A stretch of DNA of 64,000 bases, taken from the NCBI GenBank assembly GCA_008360975.2, contig VLJF02000034.1:744001-808000 (forward strand), given 5' to 3'. Positions 30,530-41,639 of this stretch are shown piece by piece. Within the stretch, counting starts at the first letter, position 1, and every line of letters starts with the position of its first letter. This DNA is from Lichenostomus cassidix (taxonomy: Eukaryota > Chordata > Aves > Passeriformes > Meliphagidae). The notes under the pieces were generated by a model that saw nothing but the letters and a program-made list of their open reading frames with translations, searched no databases and was not told the origin of the DNA. A program made the position numbers and the translations under genes.

Positions 30530-31967
30530 GTGGGAATTTGGGGAAATTCGGGGAATTTTGGGGGAAATTTGGGGGAATTTTGGGAATTTGGGGGGAAATT
30601 TGGGAAATTTGGGGGAAATTTGGGGGAAATTCGGGAATTTGGGGGGAATTTTGGGATCCCAGGTGGTGATTTGGGGGAAATTTTGGGAATTTTTTTGTGT
30701 TTCCATCCCCCTGACCCCATTTTTGGGTTTTTTTTGGGGTTTTTTTGGGATTTCCATCCCACCGACCCCATTTTTGGAGTATTTTTTGGGGGTTTTTTTG
30801 GGTTTTCCATCTCTCTGATCCCATTTTTGGGTTTTTTTGGGGTTTTGGGTTTTTTTTTTTTTTTGGTTTTTTTGGGTTTTCCATCCCTGTGACCCATTTT
30901 TGGGGGGTTTTTTTGGGGTATTTTTTGGGATTTCCATCCCCCCTGACCCCATTTTTGGGGGTTTTTTGGGTTTTTTGGGGGTTTTTTTTGGTTTTCCATC
31001 CCCCTGACCCCATTTTTTGGATTTTTTGGGGGGTTTTTTGGGTTTTCCATCTCCCTGAACCCATTTTTGGGGTTTTTTTGGTTGTTTTTTTTTTTTTATT
31101 TTTTGGGTTTTTTTGGGGTTTCTATGCCTGTGACCCATTTTTGGGGGGTTTTTTTGGCGTTTTTTTGGGGTATTTTTTGGGATTTCCATCCCCCCTGACC
31201 CCATTTTTGGGCTTTTTGGGGGCTTTTTGGGGTTTTTGGGTTTTCCATCTCCCTGACTCCATTTTTGGGGTATTTTTTGGTATTTCCATCTCCCCGACCC
31301 CATTTTTTGGGGTTTTTTTTTGGTTTTTTGGGTTTTCCACCCCCCTGATTCCATTTTGGGGTATTTTTGGGTTTTCAATCCCCCTAACCCCATTTTAATG
31401 GTTTTTTTTTTAGTTTTCCATTCCCCTGACTCCATTTTTGGGGTATTTTTGGGGTAATTTTTTGGGTTTTTTTGGGATTTCCGTCCCCCTGACCCCATTT
31501 TTAGGGTATTTTTTAGAGTTTTTTGGGTTTTTTTGGGATTTCCATCCCCTGACCCCATTTTGGGGTATTTTTTGGGGGTTTTTTTTGGTTTTTTGGGGGT
31601 TTTCCATCCCCCTGACTCCATTTTGGGGTATTTTTGGGTTTTCAATCCCCCTGACCCCATTTTATTGGTTTTTTTTTTTAGTTTTCCATTCCCCTGACCC
31701 CATTTTGGGGTATTTTTTGGGGTATTTTTTGGGTTTTTTTGGGTTTTCCACCCCCTGACCCCATTTTTAGGGTATTTTTGGGGTATTTTTTGGGGTTTTT
31801 TGGGATTTCCATCCCCTGACCCCATTTTTAGGGTATTTTTGGGGTATTTTTTGGGTTTTTTGGGATTTCCGTCCCCCTGACCCTATTTTTGGGGTATTTT
31901 TTGGGGTTTTTTTTGGATTTTCCATTTCCCTGACCCCATTTTGGGGTATTTTTTGGGGTTTTTCCAG
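30530..31967 (+). repeat. TP53 intron 9: CCATCCCCCTGACCCCATTTTTGGGG array
   Basis: Starts with GGGGGAAATTTGGG units, then about 60-bp units with CCATCCCCCTGACCCCATTTTT and TTTTTTGGGGTATTTTTTGG. The antisense frame gives a 495-residue PKKTPKKWGQG open frame that is repeat-derived. No exon-edge copies are noticed here. Confidence 0.92.
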
Positions 31968-32050
31968 GTTCGGGGCAGGAAACGTTTCGAGATGTTCCGG
32001 ATGATCAATGAAGCTCTGGAGGCCACCGAGGGGGGAGGGGCGGCCAGGAC
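31968..32050 (+). CDS. TP53: TP53 exon 10: tetramerisation helix
   Basis: 83 nt (human 107). Acceptor TTTTTCCAG, donor AGGAC|gtgagt at 32051. It reads VRGRKRFEMFRMINEALEAT, then EGGGAART. RGRxRFEMFRxxNEALE is the p53 tetramerisation helix. It is shorter than the mammalian exon in the C-terminal regulatory segment. Confidence 0.97.
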
Positions 32051-33420
32051 GTGAGTTTGGGGATTTTGGGGGGATTTGGGGTCATTTTGGGGGATTGGGG
32101 TCATTTTGGGGCTCTGGGGGCATTTTGGGGATTTTGGATCATTTGGGGTTTGGGGTCATTTTGAGGATTTGGGGTCATTTTGGGGGATTTGGGGTCATTT
32201 TGGGGGTCATTAGGGGCCATTTTAGGGTCTGGGGTCATATTTGGAGGTCTGGGGGTCACTTTGGGGTCCTGGGGGTCATTTTTGGGATCCTGGGGGGTCA
32301 TTTGGGGGTCTGGGGGTCACTTTAGGGTCATTTTTGGGGGTCTTGGGGTCATTTTTAGGTATCTCTGGATCTCCCTTGGGTCAGTCAGGGTGCTCTAAAA
32401 GTCCTTTTGGGGCATTTTGGGCAATTTTGGGGTGTCTGGGGGTTTGTTGGGAACTTTTTGGGGTTTCTTTAGGGACTTCTGGAGTCCCTTTCGGGGTTTT
32501 TGGGGTCACCAAAATTTGGGGCTGTCTGGGGGTTTTTTGGGGTCTCTGTATGCATTTTTGGGGTTTCTTCAGGGACTTTTGGGGTCTCTTCAGGGGGGTT
32601 TTGGGATTTCCAAACTCTTGGTGCGCTCTGGGATCTTCTTGGGGACTTTTTGAGGATTTTTTGGGGTCTCTTTAGGGATTTTTTTGGGTTTTTTAGGGGT
32701 CTTTGGGGTCCATTTATGGGTTTTTGGGGTCTCTTCAGCGATTTTTGGGGTCTCTTTTGGGGACTTTTTGGGGTCTCTTTATGGGTTTTTGGGGTCCATT
32801 TATGGGGTTTTGGGGATCTCTTTAGGGGTTTTTTGAGGTCTCCTTAGGGGTTTTTAGGATCTCCAAAATTTCGGGGAGCTCTGGGGGTTTTCTGGGGTCT
32901 CTTCAGTGATTTTTGGGGTTTCTTTCGGGGTCTTTGGCATCTTTTTGTGGGTTTTTGGGGTCTCTTTAGGGGGTTTTTGGGTCCATTTCTGGTGGTTTTT
33001 GGGGGTCTCTCCAGGCGTTTTTGGGATTTCCAAAATTTTGGGTTGCTCTGGGGGCTTTTTGGGGACTTTTTAAGGTTTTTGGGGTCTCTCCAGGGGTTTT
33101 CGGGATCTCCAAAATTTGGGGTCTCTTTGGGAGTTTTTGGGGTCCTTTTATGGTTTTTTTGGGGTCTCTTCAGGGGTTTTTGGGGTCCATTTATGGTTTT
33201 TTGGGGTCTTTTTGGGGGTTTTTGGGATCTCCAAAATTTTGGGGAGCTCTGGGCGTTTTTGGGCATCTCTCCAGAGGTTTTTTGGGGTCCATTTATGGTT
33301 TTTTTGGGGTCTCTTTAGGGGGTTTTTGGGGTCCATTTATGGTTTTTTGGGGTCTTTTTGGGGGGATTTTTTGGGATCTCCCAACCCCGGGGGTCTCTAA
33401 CCCTCCCCTCCCCCCCCCAG
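32051..33420 (+). repeat. TP53 intron 10: GGGGTCATTTTGGGG then GGGGTCTCTTTAGGGGTTTTT arrays
   Basis: 32051-32390 is GGGGTCATTTTGGGG. 32390-33390 is TTTTTGGGGTCTCTTTAGGG with CATTTATGGG and TCCAAAATTTGGGG variants. The last 30 bases are a pyrimidine tract ending CCCCCCCCCAG. Nothing else is seen. Confidence 0.92.
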
Positions 33421-33508
33421 GAGCAAAGGGCGCCGCCCCCGGGGGGAGGGGCTTGTGCCGCGCGGGAAAAAACTGCTGCTGAAGGGCGAGTCGGGCGACT
33501 CGGACTGA
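33421..33508 (+). CDS. TP53: TP53 exon 11: basic C-terminal domain and stop
   Basis: Continues the frame as (T)SKGRRPRGEGLVPRGKKLLL, then KGESGDSD, stop TGA at 33506-33508. The basic C-terminus with KKLLLKGES and the terminal GDSD parallels human KKLMFKTEGPDSD. It completes the reading frame from exon 5 onward with no break. Confidence 0.96.
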
Positions 33509-33925
33509 CCACGCCCACTTTCGGGAGGCCACGCCCCTTTCCCAGACCACGCCCACTAACCCTTCTCCCTCCCCATTGGCTTAATTCCCCCGCCTGGCCA
33601 CGCCCACTTCCTTCTTAGCCACGCCCCTATATGGTAATTAATCCCTTAGCCACGCCCATTCCTTTAGCCACGCCCCTTTTCACGTAGCCACGCCCCTAAA
33701 GCCTCACCCGGCACGTTTTCCGACAATTTAGCCACGCCCACAACGGTTAAACCACGCCCCCAGCTTTTAGCCACGCCCACCTGGTCTGGCCACGCCCCCT
33801 CTGGGTGAAAAACACTTTCCTGCATGACGTCATTCCCTGGCCACGCCCACCCGACGCTTGGCCACGCCCCCCGCGGGTTTTTAAAGCTTTTTTTTATATA
33901 ATAAAGAAATTTTTTGTATTGTCCA
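33509..33925 (+). terminator. TP53: TP53 3' UTR with CCACGCCC array and polyadenylation signal
   Basis: The 3' UTR is made of CCACGCCC / GCCACGCCCAC boxes (about 16) at 15-25-bp spacing, with one CRE palindrome (TGACGTCA, 33825-33832). The polyadenylation signal AATAAA is at 33900-33905, followed by a T-rich and TTGTATTG downstream element. Cleavage is expected near 33920, just where the next array starts. Confidence 0.85.
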
Positions 33926-35405
33926 GTTTGGGATACTGGGAGACCAGTTTGGGTACTGGGATTGACCAGTTGGGTTATTGGGAGACCAGTTTGGGTACTG
34001 GGATTGACCAGTTTGGGTACTGGGATTGACCAGTTTGGGTACTGGGATTGACCAGTTTGGGTACTGGGATTGACCAGTTTGGCTACTGGGATTGACCAGT
34101 TTGGGTACTGCAAGACCAGTTTGGGTACTGGGATTGACCAGTTTGGGTTATTGGGAGACCAGTTTGGTGTTACTGGGAAGGAAGGCTGATCCCAGTTTGG
34201 TTACTGGGAGGAACTGGAATTCAGGATTTCCCAGTTTAACTGACTGGGATTTCCCAGTTTGGATTCTGGGAGCCCAGTTTAGGTTACTGGGATTTCCCAG
34301 TTTGGGGTTACTGGGAGGAACTGGAATTCGGGATTTCCCAATTTAACTAACTGGGATTTCCCAGTTTGGTTACTGGGATCCCAGTTTGGGTAACTGGGAA
34401 GGAAGGCTGATCTCAGTTTGGTTACTGGGAGGAACTGGAATTTGGGATTTCCCAGTTTGGATACTGGGAGCCCAGTTTGGTTACTGGGATTTCCCAGTTT
34501 GGATTACTGGGATCCCAGTTTGGGTAACTGGGAAGGAAGGCTGATCTCAGTTTGGTTACTGGGAGGAACTGGAATTTGGGATTTCCCAGTTTGGTTACTG
34601 GGATTTCCCAATTTGGGGTAACTGGGAGGAACTGGAATTTGGGATTTCCCAGTTTAACTTACTGGGATTTCCCAGTTTGGTTACTGGGAGGAGCTGAAAT
34701 TTAGGATTTCCCAGTTTGGGGTTACTGGGAAGGAAGGCTGATCCCAGTTTGGGTTACTGGGAGCCCAGTTGGGTTACTGGGATTTCCCAGTTTGGATACT
34801 GGGAGGAACTGGAATTTGGGATTTCCCAGTTTGGTTACTGGGATCCCAGTTTGGACTCAGGACCCCCTCAGGAGGCTCAAACTGGTCAAACTGGTCCCAG
34901 TTTGGGTTCCCAACTGGGAGGGGGCGGGGCTAAAAAGTGGGCGGAGCCTCCCAACCTCCCCTCCCCCTCCCACCTCCTGCCAAACTGGAACCAGTTTGGA
35001 TACTGGGAGTTCCCAGTTTGGTTACTGGGAGGAACTGGAATTCAGGATTTCCCAGTTTAACTTACTGGGATTTCCCAGTTTGGATACTGGGAGGAACTGG
35101 AATTCGGGATTTCCCAGTTTGGGGTTACTGGGAAGGAAGACTGATCCCAGTTTGGATTACTGGGAGCCCAGTTTGGTTACTGGGATTTCCCAGTTTGCAT
35201 ACTGGGAGGAACTGAAATTCAGGATTTCCCAGTTTGGGTTACTGGGAGGAACTGGAATTTGGGATTTCCCAGTTTAACTAACTGGGATTTCCCAGTTTGG
35301 ATACTGGGAGGAACTGGAATTTGGGATTTCCCAGTTTAACTAACTGGGATTTCCCAGTTTGGTTTACTGGGAGGAGCTGAAATTTGGGATTTCCCAGTTT
35401 GGTTA
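33926..35405. repeat. CCAGTTTGGTTACTGGGA array downstream of TP53
   Basis: 18-24-bp units CCAGTTTGGGTACTGGGATT, partly palindromic (CCAGT...ACTGG). They are grouped into about 100-150-bp higher-order units with GGAAGGAAGGCTGATCCCAG and GAGGAACTGGAATTTGGG. A unique GC-rich island (34918-34982, GGGCGGGGCTAAAAAGTGGG) interrupts it. Confidence 0.93.
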
Positions 35406-35720
35406 CTGGGAGAAACTGAAATCCACCAAAAAAAATCCCCAAAAAATCCCCTAAAATCCCCCAAAAATTGCCTGAAATTCCCTAAAATTCCCCAAATTCT
35501 CCCAAAATCCTCCCAAAATCCCCCAAAATTCTCCCAAAATTTTCCCAAAATCCCCCAAAATTCTCCCAAAATCTCCCAAAATCCTCCAAAATCCTCCCAA
35601 AATCCTCCAAAATTCTCCCCAAAATTCTCCCAAAATCCTCCAAAATTCTCCAAAATCCTCCAAAATTCTCCAAAATTCTCCCAAAATCCTCCAAAATTCT
35701 CCCAAAATTCTTCAAATCAA
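35406..35720. repeat. AAAATTCTCCCAAAATCCTCC array
   Basis: 10-13-bp units CCCAAAATTCT / CCAAAATCCT. Nothing else is seen. Confidence 0.92.
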
Positions 35721-38395
35721 TCCGGATTGGGGGGGGAGGGGAGAGTTTGACCCCCCCGCGGGGTGGGGGAGGGGAGGAGGTGTTAATTGGGGGTAATTAG
35801 CGGGGTAATTGGGAGGAATCGCTTGGGGTAATTAATGATTGGAGAGTTAATTAGGGTAATTATGGGGGAAATTCCAGGTGGAAAATCCCTGGGGGAATAA
35901 ATTTGGGGGAAATTAAAGGTTAATTAATCAGGAGGTGTTAATTTGGAGGGGTAATTAGCAGGGTAATTAGGGGAGGAGTCGTTTTGGGGGGTAATTAATG
36001 AGGAGGAGAGTTAATTGGGAGAAATTCCAGATGGGAAAATCCACTTGGGAGGAAATTTGGGGGAGGTCTGGGGGGGTAATTAACGGTTAATTAATCAGGA
36101 GATATTAATTTGGGGTAATTAGCGGGGTAATTAGGGGAGGAGTCGCTTGGGGGTAATTAATGAGGAGAGATTAGTGGGGGTAATTCCAGGTGGAAAATTC
36201 CACGGGGGAATAAATTTGGGGAAATTAAGGTTAATTAATCAGGAGATGTTAATTTGGGGGCTAATTAGTTATTAATTAGTCAGGAGATATTAATTTGGGG
36301 GTAATTAGCAGGGTAATTACGGGAGGAATCGCTTGGGGGGTAATTAATGAGAGAAGGTTAATTGGGGGAAATTCCAGGTGGGAAATTAAAGGTTAATTAA
36401 TCAGGAGGTGTTAATTTTGGGGGGTAATTAGCGGGGTAATTAAGGGAGGAGTCGCCTGGGGGGTAATTAATGAGGGGAGAGTTAATTATGGGAATTCCAG
36501 GTGGGAAATTCTGCTGGGAAAATTAAAAGTTAATTAATCAGGAGGTGTTAATTTGGGCGGGTAATTAACAATTAATTAATCTGGTGGTAATAATTTGGGG
36601 GTAATTAATCAGGTAATTAATCAGGAGGTATTTATTCGGGGGGTAATTAGCGCTTAATTAATCAGGAAGTATTAATTTGGGTGGTAATTAACAGTTAATT
36701 AATCAGGAGGTATTTATTCGGGGGCTAATTAAGGGTTTAATTAATGGGGTGTTAATTTGGGGTGTCTATGTGGAGTTAATTAAGTTGCGGCTAATTAGCG
36801 TTGTTAATTGAGAAGTCTTAATTAGGGGCTGTTAATTAAAGGGGTAACAATTAGGGATTATTAATTGGGGAGATGTTAATTAGGGGAATCTCAATTAGAG
36901 GATGTTATGCGGAGGAGTTAATTGGGGTGTCGATTAATGACCGTTAATTAGGGGTTGGTAATTAGTGGAGTCAATATTAGCAACTATTAATTGCGGCTTA
37001 AAATGAGGAATGTCTATTAGCCGCCATTAATTAGCAGCTGTTAATTAGCAGAATCTCAATTACAGGTCTCTATTAATGACTATTAATTGGGGAGGTTGTT
37101 AATTGGAATTTTTATTAGCAGCCGTTAATTAGGAGCTGTTAATTAGAGGAGTCTCTAGTAGGGCTGATTAACTGGGGAGTCTCAATTAATTATTAGTGCC
37201 CGTTAATTAGAGGCTGCTAATTAGAGAAATCTGTGTTGGGGATTATTAATTAGAGGCTTATTGGGGGTTTCTATTAGCAGTAATTAATTAGGGACTGGTA
37301 ATTAGAATCTAGTTAGATTGATTTATTAGGGGCTGTTAATTGGGAACTGTTAATTAATTATTAATTGGTGTCTCTATTGGAGAGATATTTAATTATACAA
37401 TTTATATTTTTATTAATTTATAAATATAATGTAAATTTATTTATAGTCTATTAATTAATTTAATTAATAATTCTATAATTAATATTAATATTTAATGGTA
37501 TAATTAATAATTTAAAATTATTATATAATATTTAAACTATAATTAATAGTGGTATTAATGGGGGTGTTAATTAGGAGCTGTTAATTAATAGGGTCATTAA
37601 TAGGGCGCTGTTAATTGGGGGAGCACTAATTAGCAACCGGTTTAATTTGGGCGTTAATTGGGGGCTGCTAATTAGGGGGTTCATTAGGGAATTTGGGGTG
37701 TTAATTGGGGCTTAATTAGGGAAGGGCGTTAATTAGATAGGAAGAGGATTTGGGGTCTTAATTAGGAAATTTCATTAGGAAGAGGATTTGGGGTGTTAAT
37801 TAGGGAGATTCATTAGGAAGAGGGAAATTTTTGGGGGGCATTAATTAATAGGAGCGTTAATTAGAAAGGAGGAATTTTTAATTAGGGGGATTAATTAGGA
37901 AGAAGGAGATTTTTGGGGGGTGTTAATTAGGGAGGTTAATTACGAAGGAGGAATTTTTGGGGCTCATTAATTAGGGGGGTTAATTAGGAAGGAGGAATTA
38001 TTTTGGGTGTTAATTAGGGAGTTAATTATTTTGGGGGATCATTAATTAGGGAGTTTAATTAGGAAGTAGGAATTTTGGGGGAATTTTTAATTAGGGGTTA
38101 ATTAAGAAGAAGGGGATTTTTGGGGTGTTAATTAGGGGAGTTAATTATTTTGGGGGATCATTAATTAGGAGGATTAATTACGAAAAAGGGGATTTTTTGG
38201 GGGTGTTAATTAGGGGAGTTAATTACTTTTGGGGGGATCACTAATTAGGGAGTTTAATTAGGAAGGGGAAATTTTTGGGGATCATTAATTAGGGGAGTTA
38301 ATTAAGAAGGAGCAATTTTGGGGGAATTTTTAATTAGGGGAATTAATTAAGAACAAGGGGATTTTTTCGGGGTGTTAATTAGGGGTTCTCTCTTC
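35721..38395. repeat. TTAATTA-rich array (homeodomain-core motifs), with an AT-only patch
   Basis: 35780-36760 has seven or so about 110-160-bp units: GGTTAATTAATCAGGAGGTG, TTAATTTGGGGGTAATTAGC, GGGGTAATTAGGGGAGGAGT, CGCTTGGGGGGTAATTAATG. 36760-37380 is looser GTTAATTAGGGGCTG. 37380-37560 is nearly pure A/T. 37560-38395 is GGGGTGTTAATTAGGGAGTT units. The homeodomain core TAATTA occurs well over a hundred times. Confidence 0.92.
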
Positions 38396-38660
38396 ACGCC
38401 GGGACGTTAATTAACGGGAATTAATTAATCCCGGCCGGCGGGGGGAGGGGCAGAGCGGTTTGGGGCAAACCGGAGCGATTTTGGCGTCTCGGTGACGTCA
38501 TCGGCGAGGCCACGCCCCCCGCTGCCCCTGCCCGGGGGGGGGAGGAGACCCCGTGGCTGGGCTCGGAGCCCTAATGAGCTCGTTAGGCTCATTAAGCGCC
38601 CCAACCCCCCCCCCCGGCCTAATTAACACCCCAATTAGGGGAAGGTGGAGACGCCGAGCT
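38396..38660. promoter_or_regulatory. Unique CpG-rich island with a CRE palindrome
   Basis: A non-repetitive, CpG-rich stretch (GCGGTTTGGGGCAAACCGGA, GGCGTCTCGG) with TGACGTCA at 38493-38500, a CCACGCCC box, and CCGGCCGGCGG. It is isolated among AT- and purine-rich arrays. There is no exon evidence. It is promoter- or enhancer-like by composition only. Confidence 0.35.
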
Positions 38661-39425
38661 GCGGGTGGGGGGAGGGGAGGCTGGAAAATGGGGGAAAAAC
38701 AGGGGAAAATGGGGAAAAAGAGGGAAAATGGGGAAAAATACAGAAAAATGGGGAAAAAACAGTGAAAAATGGGAAAAAAGAGGGGGAAATGGGGAAAAAA
38801 CCACCAAAAATGGGGAAAAACAGCGGAAAATGGGGAAACATAGGGAGAAATGGGGAAAAAATACAGAAAAATGGGGGAAAAACAGTGAAAAATGGGAAAA
38901 AAGAGGGGAAAATGGGGAAAAAACCACCAAAAATGGGGAAAAACAGCGGAAAATGGGGAAACATAGGGAGAAATGGGGAAAAAATACAGAAAAATGGGGG
39001 AAAAACAGTGAAAAATGGGAAAAAAGAGGGGAAAATGGGGAAAAAACCACCAAAAATGGGGAAAAACAGCGGAAAATGGGGAAACATAGGGAGAAATGGG
39101 GAAAAAATACAGAAAAATGGGGGAAAAACAGTGAAAAATGGGAAAAAAGAGGGGAAAATGGGGAAAAAACCACCAAAAATGGGGAAAAACAGCGGAAAAT
39201 GGGGAAACATAGGGAGAAATGGGGAAAAATACAGAGAAATGGGGAAAACAGCGAAAAATGGGAAAAACAGCGAAAATGGGGAAAACAGAGGAAAATGGGG
39301 AAAAACAGCGAAAATGGAAAAACAGCGGATGGTGGGAAAAAAGTGGGAAATGGGGAAAACAGCTAAAATGGGGAAAAACAGCGAGAAATGGGGAAAAACA
39401 GTGAAAAATGGGGAAAAAACATGGA
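38661..39425. repeat. 123-bp higher-order repeat of ATGGGGAAAAACAGCG
   Basis: Four nearly identical 123-bp blocks, marked by TGGGGAAACATAGGGAG at 38831, 38954, 39077 and 39200. They are built from 15-18-bp ATGGGGAAAAAACAGTGAAA subunits. Because 123 is divisible by three, long open frames persist on both strands. They are not genes. Confidence 0.95.
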
Positions 39426-41530
39426 AAAACATCATAAAACACCAAAAACTTCCAGAAAACCACCCAAAACCACCCAAAAAAATCAAAATCCTCCAAAAAC
39501 CCATCAAAAAACTGCCAAAAACACCTTAAAACACAAAAAAATACCAAAAAAACCACCAAAAACCACCAAAAACTACCAAAACCCACCAAAAACCCATCCA
39601 AAAAATCACCAAAAAACCCCAAAAACAACCCCAAAATCCCATTTAAAAAACCACCAAAAAACACTAAAAACCCATCAAAAATCCCATTAAAAAACCCACC
39701 AAAAAACACCAAAAACCACCAAAAACTACCAAAAAACCCATTTAAAAAAACCACCAAAAACATGAAAAATCACCAAAAAACACCAAAAACCCATTAAAAA
39801 ACCCACCAAAACCCGCCAAAAACTACCAAAAAAATCCATCCAAAAACCCACCAAAAAACACCAAAAACCCATTTAAAAAAAAACAAAAACCACCAAAAAA
39901 CACCAAAACTCACCAAAAACCACCAAAACCTCCCTAAAACCCATCAAAAAAACCGCCAAAAAGCATCCAAAAACTCCAAAAACCCATCAAAAAACCCATT
40001 AAAAAACCCACCAAAAAACACCAAAACCCACCAAAAACTACCCAAAAACCCACCAAAAACATGAAAAATCACCAAAAAACCACCAAAAACCCATTAAAAA
40101 ACCCACCAAAACCCGCCAAAAACTACCAAAAAACCCATCAAAAAACCCACCAAAAAACACCAAAAACCCATTTAAAAAATCCCAAAAACCACCAAAAAAC
40201 ACCAAAACTCACCAAAAACCACCAAAAACTCCCTAAAACCCATCAAAAAACCCACCAAAAAGCACCAAAAAAAGGCCAAAAACCCATCCAAAAACCCATT
40301 AAAAAAACCCACCAAAAAACACCAAAACCCACCAAAAACTACCAAAAAACCCATCAAAAAACCCATCAAAAAAACACCAAAAAACACAAAAAAAGCCCCA
40401 AAAACCCATCAAAAAAACCACCAAAAAACACCAAAGAACACCAAAAATCACCAAAAAACACCAAAAACCACCCAAAAAATCCATTTAAAAAACCCACCAA
40501 AAAACACCATAAAACACCAAAAACTATCAAAAACCCATCAAAAAAACCACCAAAAACCAACAAAACCCCCAAAAACCCTTCAAAAAAACCACAAAAAACC
40601 ACCAAAAACCCATCCAAAAAATCACCAAAAAACACCAACAAAACCCCAAAACCCCATCAAAAAAACCACCTAAAACCACAAAAAATCACCAAAAACCACC
40701 AAAAATCACCTAAAACCACCAAAAACCCATTAAAAACCCCACCAAAAACCACCAAAAACTACCCAAAAACCCATCCAAAAACCCACCAAAAACAACCAAA
40801 AATCACCAAAAACCCATCAAAAAAACACCAAAAACCCATCCAAAAAACCACCAAAAAACTCCAAAGAACACCAAAAATCACCAAAAAACACCAAAAATCA
40901 CAAAAAACACCAAAAACCACCCAAAAAACCCATTTAAAAAACCCACCAAAAACCCTTCAAAAAAACCAAAAGCTACCAAAAACCCATCAAAAAACCCACC
41001 AAAAACCAACAAAAAACACCAACAAAACCCCAAAACCCCATCAAAAAAACCACCTAAAACCACCAAAAATCACCTAAAACCACCAAAAATCACCGAAAAA
41101 CACCAAAAACCCATTAAAAAACCCACCAAAACCCACCAAAACCCACCAAAAAAATCACCAAAAACCACCCAAAAACCCATCAAAAAACCACCAAAAAACA
41201 CCCAAAAACCCATCAAAAAGCTCAATAAAAAAACCCACCAAAAGCACCAAAAACCCCCAAAAACCCATCCAAAAAAACACCAAAAATCACCAAAAATCAC
41301 CAAAAAACACCAAAAACCCATAAAAAACCCCACCAAAAACCACCAAAAACTACCAAAAAACTACCAAAAAACCCATCCAAAAACCCACCAAAAATCACCA
41401 AAAAACACCAAAAAACACCACAAACCCATTTAAAAAAACCATCAAGAAACACCAAAAACCCATTAAAAAAATCACCAAAACCCACCAAAAACCCATTAAA
41501 AAAACCACCAAAAACCACCAAACCCCAACA
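39426..41530. repeat. ACCAAAAACCCATCAAAAAA array
   Basis: About 2.1 kb of ACCACCAAAAAACACCAAAA and CCCATCAAAAAACCCACC. It is C/A-only on the plus strand over long stretches. Nothing else is seen. Confidence 0.94.
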
Positions 41531-41639
41531 AAATTTGGGGATTTCCCACCAAAATCTGGCGATTTCCCACCAATCCCCCCCAACTCTGATTGGACCCAAA
41601 ACCCACCAAGTCACCCCGAAATGGGGTGGGGGAGGGGCT

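Noticed and set aside
30338..31825. 495-residue minus-strand open frame (PKKTPKKWGQG-like)
   Set aside because: Translation of the intron 9 array antisense to TP53. It has no domain and a composition fixed by the repeat.
33890..33905. TTTTTATATAATAAAG as a TATA promoter
   Set aside because: Its position 390 bp after the TP53 stop and the following T/G-rich element fit a polyadenylation signal better.
38498..39763. Long open frames on both strands (up to 421 residues)
   Set aside because: Product of the 123-bp and ACCAAAA repeats. No signal beyond periodic composition.
40061..41077. 338-residue KNHQKTPK-type frame
   Set aside because: C/A-only repeat with no stop codons by composition.
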